From positions 1 to 7,936 of the forward strand of contig JBDRMN010000075.1 in the NCBI GenBank assembly GCA_043812055.1: a stretch of DNA of 7,936 nt, read 5' to 3'. A program made the translations under genes and the position numbers. The DNA is from JBDRMN01 sp043812055. GTDB lineage: Bacteria > Patescibacteriota > Gracilibacteria > JAHISY01. Below, one piece after another: positions 1 through 5,669 of this stretch. Position 1 is the stretch's first letter; each line of letters begins with the position of its first letter. The notes beneath the pieces were generated by a model that did no database searches, was not told the origin of the DNA, and saw nothing but the letters and a program-made list of their open reading frames with translations.

Positions 1-112
1 TTTGTATTGGAATCTATGACCACATTCACGGCAACGGTAACGTTGGCGACCATTACGAAAACCATCTTTATGAGCTGTTTTTAGGCCACAATGAGGACAT
101 TTTTTTAGGCAT
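1..112 (-). CDS. Insertion-sequence transposase, N-terminal zinc ribbon (partial, start out of frame)
   Basis: Reading leftwards from about 99, the minus strand encodes CPHCGLKTAHKDGFRNGRQR followed by YRCRECGHRFQYK, and runs off the window edge. The two CxxC pairs (CPHC and CREC) form the zinc ribbon that opens many DDE transposases of IS1/IS1595-like type; which family this is cannot be told from about 37 residues. The only ATG (112-110) reads MPKK and then leaves the ribbon frame: a run of seven A (106-100 on the minus strand) puts it one base out, and that frame stops after 14 codons. With six A the product would be MPKKCPHC, the usual start of such proteins. The ribbon frame has a TAA at 117-115 and no ATG, GTG or TTG before the cysteines. 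Transcriptional slippage, a decayed copy or an assembly error could explain this. I am confident of the family type, not of function. Confidence 0.7.
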
Positions 113-209
113 ATTTAAAAAAAATTAAGTTAGCGGCTTACTCTAGACCAAAAACTTAACTTTTAACACCCAATTTTTACCATTAAGCCGCAGATGTTTT
201 TTAAAACCA

Positions 210-247
210 TACTACAAAATGGCGTAAGTTTGCGCTATTTTGTAGTA
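210..247 (-). terminator. Long hairpin, possible terminator of the exonuclease transcript
   Basis: Positions 210-224 pair with 233-247 (tactacaaaatggcg against cgctattttgtagta), a 15-bp stem with one G-T pair and an 8-nt loop. On the minus strand it lies about 65 nt past the exonuclease stop and is followed by tggttttaaaaaa, a weak U-tract. It could end that transcript. The A/T-rich arms and symmetry also fit a small palindromic element or part of an IS end, so the terminator call is tentative. Confidence 0.4.
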
Positions 248-251
248 GGGG

Positions 252-265
252 CGCAAGATCTTGCG
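252..265. repeat. 14-bp perfect palindrome
   Basis: The sequence cgcaagatcttgcg reads the same on both strands. It lies five bases from the hairpin at 210-247. Its left half (gcgcaa, 251-256) can also pair with ttgcgc at 230-235 in the loop and right arm of that hairpin, so two exclusive folds are possible. It could be a protein-binding site or part of a terminator; nothing decides between these. Confidence 0.4.
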
Positions 266-312
266 GCCTCTACGGTTTGATCAGAATCTTTTTTGGCGTA
301 TTCACAGACTTT

Positions 313-1251
313 TCAAAATAAACTCTGTTGAGTTGCCTGGGGAGTTTCGGGTGCTTGCGGGATTTCTGCTTTCTCAGGTGAGATCGGAAAAAGTTTCTCG
401 AAGCGCTTAATCAGGGAATAAAATTCCAGCTCCTCCAGCAGGTGCAGTACTTCCGCGCGGTCGAAGCTGTTCAGTTCGCATTTATCGAGATTCCAATCGA
501 GGGGTGCATCGAAGCGGATCGTTGTCATCCGTTTGGTCTGAAAGGCATTCTCACGATCACGCTCGAGTTTTTCCCGCACGGTCTCTTTGATCGCCGGTAG
601 ATTGTCATAGATATTTTCCAGACTGCCAAACTGGCGGATCAGGTCAGTGGCGGATTTGGGGCCAACCCCCGTCACGCCTTTCAGGTTGTCACTCGCATCA
701 CCCACGAGCCCTTTGAAATCCGGGATGAACTTTGGCCCGAAGCCATATTTTTTTTCTACCTCTGCTGGTGTGAATTTCACCGCGTTACGATAACCGCCGG
801 TGAGATCATGGACGCTGATTCGTTCAGCTACGAGCTGGAGGAGATCGCGATCGCCGCTGACAATTACTGTTTGCAGGTCTTTTTCGAATTTAACTTTCGC
901 GACAATTGAACCTAGCATGTCGTCGGCCTCAAGTCCTTTTTCGGCGAAGACAGGGATGTTGAAGGCACGGGCGATTTCGTAAACGCGCTTGATTTGCGAG
1001 ATTAATTCATCCGGAGCCTTGACCCGATTGGCTTTGTAATTCTCGTCTTCCCGGTGACGGAAGGTAGGGCCTTTGCGGTCGAAAGTGACGGCGATGCAAT
1101 CAGGTTGTTCTAGCTCGAGCACGTTTAGCAGCATCGAAGTAAAACCGAAAACTGCGTTCACAAGCTCCCCGGCAGAAGTATTGAGCGGCCGGATGGCATG
1201 AAAAGCCCGGTGGATGATGGCGTGACCGTCTAAGAGAACCAATTTCCTCAT
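313..1251 (-). CDS. Stand-alone 5'-3' exonuclease (PolA N-terminal-like / FEN family)
   Basis: Flap endonuclease/5'-3' exonuclease of the DNA polymerase I N-terminal family, expected to remove RNA primers and 5' flaps in replication and repair. From ATG 1251 the protein has 312 residues. Metal-binding acidic residues are visible in order: D8 (LLDGHAIIHRAF), D58 (TFDRKGPTFRH), E108/D110/D111 (GLEADD), D134/D136 (VSGDRDLL) and D185/D188 (GLVGDASDN). A helix-hairpin-helix follows (GVTGVGPKSA, 192-201). The fold ends as in PolA (LEFYSLIKRF, 276-284), and a proline-rich linker then leads to a terminal QQSLF. There is no polymerase domain after the TGA stop. The frame is open further upstream, to a TTG at 1356, but that part translates repeat DNA, and family homology begins at MRKLVLLDG. 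It is the last gene of the minus-strand block. Confidence 0.93.
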   Translation of the reverse strand: MRKLVLLDGHAIIHRAFHAIRPLNTSAGELVNAVFGFTSMLLNVLELEQPDCIAVTFDRKGPTFRHREDENYKANRVKAPDELISQIKRVYEIARAFNIPVFAEKGLEADDMLGSIVAKVKFEKDLQTVIVSGDRDLLQLVAERISVHDLTGGYRNAVKFTPAEVEKKYGFGPKFIPDFKGLVGDASDNLKGVTGVGPKSATDLIRQFGSLENIYDNLPAIKETVREKLERDRENAFQTKRMTTIRFDAPLDWNLDKCELNSFDRAEVLHLLEELEFYSLIKRFEKLFPISPEKAEIPQAPETPQATQQSLF

Positions 1252-1258
1252 GGGAGAG

Positions 1259-1267
1259 ATTCTAGCA
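1259..1267 (-). promoter_or_regulatory. Extended -10 promoter, exonuclease gene
   Basis: The minus strand reads TGC-TAGAAT, an extended -10 element with five of six bases matching TATAAT. Seven bases (ctctccc) then separate it from the ATG at 1251. Transcription would begin at or next to the start codon, giving a leaderless mRNA. No -35 match is seen at 17 nt, as is common for extended -10 promoters. No Shine-Dalgarno sequence is present. Confidence 0.5.
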
Positions 1268-1346
1268 TGCTGCTCGCCAACCATGGCTGGTGCTGTCGCA
1301 TGGCGGGGTAGTAGAGAACTCAAAATTCCAAACACCAAGAACCAGA

Positions 1347-1375
1347 CAAATTCCAAATTCCAAATTCGAATTTGG
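1347..1375. repeat. 7-bp tandem repeat ending in a 16-bp palindrome
   Basis: Three perfect head-to-tail copies of caaattc (1347-1353, 1354-1360, 1361-1367) are followed by the inverted unit gaatttg. This creates the perfect palindrome ccaaattcgaatttgg at 1360-1375. Related words (caaaattccaaacacc, ttggtgcttatttgg) lie on either side. It fills much of the 139-nt gap between the two-helix protein gene and the exonuclease gene. Confidence 0.75.
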
Positions 1376-1390
1376 TGCTTATTTGGTATT

Positions 1391-1846
1391 TTATTTCACT
1401 AACTCTTCCAAGTTCACATCAGGTCGAGTGGTAGTTGGTATTGAAGTCGCTGGGGTTGTCGGTGTCACGGCTCCCGGCTCGTTGTCACGGAATTGGTCGA
1501 AAAGTATATTGATGCGCTCACTGAGAGTCTGGAAGTCAAAGAAATTCAAATTCACTCCAAAGAGTCGGCCGATCAGCGGCACGAAAACAAGTGAGAGCAA
1601 GGAAATTACAAGACCGATGATGGCGTAGCGGATGGTGTGGATAGCCTGCTTGACTTTCCCCTCGTCACCCCCGGAAAGGATGAAGCTGAAACCGCCGAAG
1701 AAGATAAAGACAATCGAAAGGGCGCCCGCACCGAGGATGGCCAGGGCCGCGAACAGATAAATCACATTCGTCAAACTCAACTGCTCGAGGTCAGTGTAGG
1801 TGAGGCCACTCTGCGCGAGAGCGTCGGGGACAAGTTCGAAAGCCAT
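1391..1846 (-). CDS. Two-helix membrane protein, VirB2/TrbC pilin-like
   Basis: A 151-residue protein with two hydrophobic helices, about 28-52 (VIYLFAALAILGAGALSIVF and on) and 73-95 (RYAIIGLVISLLSLVFVPLI). They are separated by a short polar turn, SGGDEGKVKQA (58-68). This helix-GGDE/K-helix layout is what I associate with TrbC/VirB2-like pilin-type proteins, common as small orphans in CPR genomes. The residues before helix 1 include DALAQS, like a signal-peptidase site, but there is no hydrophobic core before it. The C-terminal 30 residues are rich in Thr and Pro. The start is ATG 1846, 37 nt past the KH gene. TAGAAT (1879-1874) and GGGAGG lie upstream, but GGGAGG is about 17 nt from the ATG, too far for a normal ribosome site. 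Location in the membrane is safe; a pilus role is only inferred. Confidence 0.65.
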   Translation of the reverse strand: MAFELVPDALAQSGLTYTDLEQLSLTNVIYLFAALAILGAGALSIVFIFFGGFSFILSGGDEGKVKQAIHTIRYAIIGLVISLLSLVFVPLIGRLFGVNLNFFDFQTLSERINILFDQFRDNEPGAVTPTTPATSIPTTTRPDVNLEELVK

Positions 1847-1883
1847 GCGTGGGGGGGTTAAAATCCTCCCGAATTCTAGCCTC

Positions 1884-2330
1884 TTAGATCACGTTGTCAA
1901 AAGCACCGGCTGCCTGATCACCCTCTTGGGGTTCGGCAGCTTCCGCTTTTTTCTCCTTCTTGGCGGGCTTTTTTTCCTTGGCGGGCGCTTCGACCGGAGC
2001 CTCTGCTTCTTCCGCAGCGGACTTTTCCGCACGGTGCTCAGATCCGTCCGGTTCGAGGATTTTCAGATTCACTCGCAGATCGAATTTACTGCCAACCAAA
2101 CGCAGTAGAGTACGCAGAGCTTTTGCAGTCTGGCCGCCTTTGCCGACGATTTTGCTCATGTCGGCTTCGTTGACGCGGAGCTTGATGAGCACACCGAGAT
2201 CATCCACGCTGCGCTCGATGATTACATCATCAGGATTGTCAACTATCGCTTTGACTACCGTTTCGAGGAAGTCCTTGTCGGGACCTTGGGTCGGGTCACT
2301 GCTTGTTGCGGGGGTTGCTTCGTCGGGCAT
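1884..2330 (-). CDS. khpA: KH-domain RNA-binding protein (KhpA-like) with long charged tail
   Basis: A small KH protein of the KhpA/YlqC type, a cytoplasmic RNA-binding protein that in other bacteria pairs with KhpB and affects RNA stability. The KH core spans about 20-95: FLETVVKAIVDNPDDVIIER, then the RNA-gripping loop IVGKGGQTAKALRTLL with GxxG at 63-66, then LRVNLKILEPDG. Typical KhpA proteins have about 75-80 residues; this one has 148. A short N-terminal extension precedes the core, and a roughly 50-residue tail (about 101-148) of Ala, Glu, Lys and Pro follows it. The gene lies 24 nt downstream of rpsP, a common neighbourhood for this family, and is very likely co-transcribed. No Shine-Dalgarno precedes the ATG; the spacer instead holds a 9-bp repeat. 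Confidence 0.88.
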   Translation of the reverse strand: MPDEATPATSSDPTQGPDKDFLETVVKAIVDNPDDVIIERSVDDLGVLIKLRVNEADMSKIVGKGGQTAKALRTLLRLVGSKFDLRVNLKILEPDGSEHRAEKSAAEEAEAPVEAPAKEKKPAKKEKKAEAAEPQEGDQAAGAFDNVI

Positions 2331-2336
2331 GATTAG

Positions 2337-2359
2337 AGGATTAAGAAGTAAGGATTAAG
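2337..2359. repeat. 9-bp direct repeat in rpsP-khpA spacer
   Basis: The word aggattaag occurs at 2337-2345 and again at 2351-2359, 14 bp apart, the second copy overlapping the rpsP stop codon. The spacer is only 24 bp, so the repeat fills it and takes the place where a ribosome site for khpA would be expected. It is one of several unrelated short repeats at gene borders in this window. Confidence 0.6.
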
Positions 2360-2882
2360 GGTCTTGTTTTTCGTCTGGTTTAGTGTCTTCGGCAGGTTTT
2401 TCTTTTTCCTTCGGTTTTTCCACAGGCTTGTCGTCCTTTTCCTCGGCGGCAGGCTTAGCATCCTTTTTATCTTCGGCCTTCTCCTCTTTGGCAGCATCCC
2501 CCTTATCCTTTTTAGTGTCTCCTTCGGCCGGAGCAGCATCCCCGGCTGGCTTGGTCTTGCCGGAGACGACAGCCGCTTCCTTCTTTTCCTTCTTCGACTT
2601 CTGCTTGGTGTACTGCTTGATGAACTTCTCAACCAATTCTTTTTTGAAGCCGTTTTTGATTAAGAGCCGAGCAACGGTGTCGCTGGGTTGAGCACCATTC
2701 TTGAGATACTGTTCAAGCTTTTCCGCGTCAAAAACAAACTGATTTTCCGGATCGCGCGGATCGTAGCTTCCAAGAATTGCAATAACTTTTCCGGATTTCG
2801 GAGAGGAAGTTTTTTCCTGCACAACCAATCGAAACTTCTGGAGGTTCTCGCGACCTATGCGCGAGAGTCGAATCACTAACAC
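2355..2882 (-). CDS. rpsP: 30S ribosomal protein S16 with long low-complexity C-terminal tail
   Basis: S16 binds 16S rRNA early in assembly of the small subunit. Residues 1 to about 90 match the family: MLVIRLSRIGRENLQKFRLV at the N-terminus, then GKVIAILGSYDPR (31-43) and NGAQPSDTVARLLIKNG (62-78). S16 is usually 80-100 residues; here 175, because a tail from about 91 to the end is made almost only of Lys, Glu, Asp, Ala and Pro and is probably disordered. The start is GTG at 2882, giving the usual MLVIRL beginning; a second GTG is codon 3. The gene leads the minus-strand block with khpA directly behind it. The genes often found next in other bacteria (rimM, trmD, rplS) are missing, replaced by a membrane protein and the exonuclease. 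Confidence 0.94.
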   Translation of the reverse strand: MLVIRLSRIGRENLQKFRLVVQEKTSSPKSGKVIAILGSYDPRDPENQFVFDAEKLEQYLKNGAQPSDTVARLLIKNGFKKELVEKFIKQYTKQKSKKEKKEAAVVSGKTKPAGDAAPAEGDTKKDKGDAAKEEKAEDKKDAKPAAEEKDDKPVEKPKEKEKPAEDTKPDEKQDP

Positions 2883-2888
2883 GTAAAA

Positions 2889-2894
2889 ATAGTA
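2889..2894 (-). promoter_or_regulatory. Putative -10 element for rpsP
   Basis: The minus strand reads TACTAT (four of six matches to TATAAT), then six bases, then the GTG start at 2882. That spacing would place transcription start at the start codon. There is no convincing -35 element and no Shine-Dalgarno. The surrounding DNA is very A+T-rich, so a chance match is quite possible. Confidence 0.35.
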
Positions 2895-2983
2895 GTTAAA
2901 TTAAATAAGCCGGGGGATTTTAGGGTAGAACTGGCTTTGCGTCAAATGAGGTTTACGGGAAGCCTTTGAGGATTTACGCAATA

Positions 2984-3012
2984 TTGACAAGTTGTCCTGA
3001 AAGGAGTAAGAT
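2984..3012 (+). promoter_or_regulatory. Sigma-70-type promoter for the 3022 gene
   Basis: A perfect -35 (TTGACA, 2984-2989) is followed by exactly 17 nt and then TAAGAT (3007-3012; four of six matches). This is the best two-part promoter in the window. Transcription would start near 3019, only about three bases before the ATG at 3022. AAGGAG at 3001-3006 looks like a ribosome site, but it would lie upstream of the transcript and is 15 nt from the ATG. Confidence 0.6.
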
Positions 3013-3021
3013 AAGACTCCT

Positions 3022-3552
3022 ATGGGTCCAAAAGAAGCTAATGAGCGAAATCTGCCGCCGTTTACAATGCTTGTTTTTAAACGCAAGATTAGATTGATAC
3101 TGGAGGCTACCGACCAGATAAAAGATGAGTTTCAACTTACTAGATCCCTGGATGGTGCAAAAATAGATAATGCTTTAGAACTAATAGAAGAACTGAAGGA
3201 TGATGTCCAAGGCTACCGAGGTGATTTTACGAAGGGTAAATTTATTGAAAAGATAACTTTAATAGGTAAAAAAGAAATTTTTAAATTGGAAAAGTATTTC
3301 AGGTATTTAAAGCTGATTTTGATAGATCAGATGCGCAAAGAGGTCACATCCCTGATAGGATTTCCGGGCAGAAGGCCAAAGAGAATAGGAGGGTCCCTGA
3401 AAAATAGACCAGAACACATAGCAGCAAAAAAGAAATCAGATAAAGCAAAAAAGAAAAAGAAAAAGACTAACAAGATGAACGATCGTAGTCGTGGGAAAAC
3501 AAAAGATACTGGTAGTCGATCATCTCACCAAAATCGTCGAGGGAGCCACTAA
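3022..3552 (+). CDS. Unrecognised highly basic protein
   Basis: I do not recognise this 176-residue protein. Residues about 16-115 look helical, with heptad-like charged and hydrophobic alternation (KRKIRLILEATDQIKDEFQL, NALELIEELKDDV, FKLEKYFRYLKLILIDQMRK). From about 120 it becomes strongly basic: GRRPKRIGG, then an Ala/Lys run including KAKKKKKKTNK, then an Arg/Ser/His-rich end. There is no signal peptide or membrane helix. Such a tail suggests nucleic-acid or ribosome binding, but that is only inference. Codon use leans to A/T more than nadA or the gene at 4520, hinting at weaker expression or separate origin. It is transcribed from its own promoter, divergent from rpsP, and its stop overlaps the nadA stop. 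A second ATG is at 3067. A good promoter and clean open frame support a real gene. Confidence 0.65.
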   Translation: MGPKEANERNLPPFTMLVFKRKIRLILEATDQIKDEFQLTRSLDGAKIDNALELIEELKDDVQGYRGDFTKGKFIEKITLIGKKEIFKLEKYFRYLKLILIDQMRKEVTSLIGFPGRRPKRIGGSLKNRPEHIAAKKKSDKAKKKKKKTNKMNDRSRGKTKDTGSRSSHQNRRGSH

Positions 3553-4454
3553 CTCAATTCAATCATTTTCTCGAGCGCTTTTTGGGCGCGCTTGGCGGTT
3601 TCTTCCGGAACAGTTACCTCGAATTGATCTTTCTCCAGCGAATCCAAAACTTTCGGCAACGTGATTTTTTTCATATTGATGCACTCGCCGCAGAGTGCGA
3701 AGAACTGTTTTCCGGAGCTTTCCCGTTGCAAACGCTCTAACATTCCAGTTTCGGTCGCGATTAAAAATTCTCTTGCTTCCGAATCTTTCACGAACTTCAC
3801 CATACCACCGGTGCCACAGACATGATCGGCAAGATCACGGACAGACTTGGGACATTCGGGGTGGGCGATGGTGAGAGCTTCGGGATGCGCTTTCTGAGCT
3901 TCGATAACCCTTTCGGTAAGCACTTTGGAATGGACGTAGCAGTGGCCGGGCCAGGTGGTGATTTCTTTTTCGGGCAGATTTTCGGCGACCCAGGTACCGA
4001 GGTGTTCGTCTGGCACGAAGATAATTTGTTTTGCGGGAATCTTTCGACAAATTTCCACGGCGTTGGCGGAAGTGCAGCAAACAGCACTTTCCGCTTTTAC
4101 TTCCGCGCTTGAATTCACATAACAGACAACGGCTGCTTCCGGGTATTCTTTTTTCTTCTCCCGCAGGCTTTCAGCTGTAATCATGTCGGCCAGGAAGCAA
4201 CCCGCGGCCAAATCGGGAATCAGCACTTTCTTCTCCGGATTCAGGATCTTCGCGCTTTCGGCCATGAAGTGAACTCCACAGAAAACAATTAATTCCGCAT
4301 CAGTTTGCTGTGTTTTCACCGCGAGTTCAAAACTGTCGCCGACGAAATCCGCTACATCGTAAATCTCGGGCAGCTGATAATTGTGCGCGAGAATGATTGC
4401 ATTGCGATCAGCCTTTAATTTTTTAACTCGAGATTGTATTTCAGCTTTTTCCAC
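3549..4454 (-). CDS. nadA: Quinolinate synthase A
   Basis: NadA condenses iminoaspartate with dihydroxyacetone phosphate to quinolinate, the second step of de novo NAD synthesis, using a [4Fe-4S] cluster in the cytoplasm. All 301 residues fit the family. AHNYQ (23-27) carries the catalytic Tyr26. The three cluster cysteines are C86 (DLAAGCFLADM), C172 (PGHCYVH) and C258 (CGECINMKK), 86 residues apart each time, which closely matches the spacing known in the Thermotoga enzyme. AHPEC (197-201) and ETGMLERLQRE (235-245) are further family motifs. The start is GTG 4454, as the next residues (MEKAEIQSRVKKLK) lead directly into the first domain. No nadB, nadC or other NAD gene is near, so the source of iminoaspartate and the next step are unknown from this window. 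Confidence 0.96.
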   Translation of the reverse strand: MEKAEIQSRVKKLKADRNAIILAHNYQLPEIYDVADFVGDSFELAVKTQQTDAELIVFCGVHFMAESAKILNPEKKVLIPDLAAGCFLADMITAESLREKKKEYPEAAVVCYVNSSAEVKAESAVCCTSANAVEICRKIPAKQIIFVPDEHLGTWVAENLPEKEITTWPGHCYVHSKVLTERVIEAQKAHPEALTIAHPECPKSVRDLADHVCGTGGMVKFVKDSEAREFLIATETGMLERLQRESSGKQFFALCGECINMKKITLPKVLDSLEKDQFEVTVPEETAKRAQKALEKMIELS

Positions 4455-4461
4455 AGCCTAA

Positions 4462-4470
4462 AAAATAGCA
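4462..4470 (-). promoter_or_regulatory. Putative extended -10 promoter for nadA
   Basis: The minus strand reads TGC-TATTTT, then seven bases (ttaggct), then the GTG start at 4454. The TGn extension partly makes up for four of six matches in the hexamer. A weak -35 (TTAGCA) is 18 nt away. The spacing would give a leaderless mRNA, as at the exonuclease gene. No Shine-Dalgarno is present. Confidence 0.4.
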
Positions 4471-4503
4471 CCTTTAAGCTCGTTTTGCTAAACTTGCCGC
4501 ACT

Positions 4504-4509
4504 TTTAAT
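4504..4509 (+). promoter_or_regulatory. Putative -10 element for the beta-helix protein gene
   Basis: TTTAAT matches TATAAT at five of six positions and ends 10 nt before the ATG at 4520, so a transcript would carry at most a few leader bases. No clear -35 is seen. It faces away from the nadA promoter within a 65-bp divergent gap. Confidence 0.35.
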
Positions 4510-4519
4510 CCCCATAGGT

Positions 4520-5638
4520 ATGTCTCGTCTTATTAAAACCCTACTAATTTTTTTATTGTTAGTCACTCCCACTGTGGCCACCGCCGGTGGTTTCGGTGAT
4601 GCGCCAATGGTTTCGGTGACAATCGGAGACGATATTTATTCAGCTGGCGCCCTGACCGAGCTGCAGGAAGCGGCTCCAGACGATGCGTATCTCGTGGGGG
4701 CGGTAGTGACTGTCGCGCAGGAGATTGAGAATGACCTTGTGGTGGCAGGCTCAAGCGTCACAATTGCCGCTGATATTGGCGATGATCTGCGAGCAGCGGG
4801 AAGCCTTGTTACTCTCACCGGTACGGTTGGTGATGATGCAGTGCTGGCTGGGGGGATGGTGAATGTTGCTTCGGGAGCGACGGTTGCCGGAAGTGCGACT
4901 TTGGCCGGCGGAGCAGTCTCCTTTTCGGGGGATGTTACCGGTGATCTCGAGATTTACAGTGATGAAGTCAATTTTGCCGGAACGGTCGGGGGCGACGTGA
5001 CGATTCGGTCGAAAAAAATTACAATTGCCGAGAACGCCAAGATTGGCGGCAAACTCACGTACTTTGCCGAAAAGGATCTCGAAATTCCGGAGGGAGTGGC
5101 GAGCGAGATTGAAAGAAAGGTTCCCAAGGTGTTCACGAAAGGAAAGCTAGTCTCCCGGGGATTTTTAGTTGGCAAACTCTTTGGTCTGCTGGTTGTGCTG
5201 GTCGCGGGTGCGGTCTTGCTCGCCAGTAGTGGGAAGGGTGCCGATGTCTACGCTAGCAACTTCCGGAAACGGTATTGGCGCTCTTTGATCGTCGGAGCCC
5301 TGCTCTTCGCAGTGCCGCTGGTGGTGATTTTGTTGCTGGTTACCGCAGTGGGTGCGCTGCTCGGCGCAATGGTGTTATTGGCCTGGATTCTCGCCTTAAT
5401 TTCGGCAGCAGTACTTTCGGGCTACGCGATTGGTTCACTCGTTTGGCGCAAATCCGATAAATCATACGGTGCCAAATTACTCACACTTATTGCCGGGGCG
5501 TTGATCATCGCGGCACTCGGATTCGTCCCGCTCCTGGGCGGAGCGATTCAACTAGTAATTTTTGTGCTCTCATTGGGTTCGATCGCTCTTAGCAAGTTCG
5601 AACTTTACAAAGAGGCGAAAAAAGCTAAACTTGTTTAA
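4520..5638 (+). CDS. Secreted beta-helix (bactofilin-like) membrane protein
   Basis: A 372-residue envelope protein in three parts. Residues 1-22 form a signal peptide (basic MSRLIK, a Leu-rich core, cleavage likely after TVATA). Residues about 30-195 are short beta-strand repeats marked by [IV]-x-x-D at 35, 69, 86, 103, 139 and 156, mostly one per 17 residues, with Gly, Ala, Val and Thr between, as in bactofilin or polymer-forming cytoskeletal right-handed beta-helices. A basic linker (KVFTKGKLVSRG) leads to four or five membrane helices (about 214-236, 256-276, 280-305, 318-338, 339-358) and a Lys-rich end. With a signal peptide the helix domain should face outside, unlike classical cytoplasmic bactofilins. 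The gene is divergent from nadA and 109 nt before rpmF. Its role in the cell wall or surface is unproven. Confidence 0.82.
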   Translation: MSRLIKTLLIFLLLVTPTVATAGGFGDAPMVSVTIGDDIYSAGALTELQEAAPDDAYLVGAVVTVAQEIENDLVVAGSSVTIAADIGDDLRAAGSLVTLTGTVGDDAVLAGGMVNVASGATVAGSATLAGGAVSFSGDVTGDLEIYSDEVNFAGTVGGDVTIRSKKITIAENAKIGGKLTYFAEKDLEIPEGVASEIERKVPKVFTKGKLVSRGFLVGKLFGLLVVLVAGAVLLASSGKGADVYASNFRKRYWRSLIVGALLFAVPLVVILLLVTAVGALLGAMVLLAWILALISAAVLSGYAIGSLVWRKSDKSYGAKLLTLIAGALIIAALGFVPLLGGAIQLVIFVLSLGSIALSKFELYKEAKKAKLV

Positions 5639-5669
5639 TAGTCTTTGAGTGTTCCCGAAAGGGTAGTTC

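Larger units (their letters stand above)
113..312. other. Non-coding gap between IS transposase and exonuclease gene
   Basis: About 200 bases with no supported gene. It is A+T-rich next to the transposase. It contains an 8-bp inverted pair (gcggctta at 133-140, taagccgc at 184-191), a long hairpin (210-247) and a 14-bp palindrome (252-265). The IS boundary should lie here, but I cannot place its terminal repeat because the other end is outside the window. Reading on past the TGA of the exonuclease gives 24 open codons with no recognisable DNA polymerase I sequence. Confidence 0.55.

Noticed and set aside
240..315. Recoded TGA (glycine code, as in Gracilibacteria and Absconditabacteria) extending the exonuclease by 24 codons.
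   Set aside because: Long genes here are open without any in-frame TGA, which would be common if it meant Gly. The extension shows no homology, and QQSLF makes a sensible C-terminus. The IS30-family transposase also ends with TGA.
1252..1356. A longer exonuclease frame starting at TTG 1356 with a hydrophobic MEFVWFLVFGIL N-terminus, like a signal peptide.
   Set aside because: The hydrophobic part is a translation of the caaattc/gaatttg repeat DNA. Family homology starts at MRKLVLLDG, and a -10 element lies directly before ATG 1251.
2364..2691. Plus-strand Phe/Ser-rich open frames opposite rpsP.
   Set aside because: They are the complement of the purine-rich Lys/Glu tail of S16, giving Phe/Leu/Ser-rich nonsense, with no start signals or family motifs.
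3001..3021. AAGGAG as the ribosome site of the 3022 gene.
   Set aside because: It is 15 nt from the ATG and lies between the -35 and -10 elements, so it would not be in the mRNA if that promoter is used.
5652..5665. cccgaaaggg as a terminator after the beta-helix gene.
   Set aside because: The stem is only 3 bp with a GAAA loop, flanking bases do not pair and there is no U-tract.
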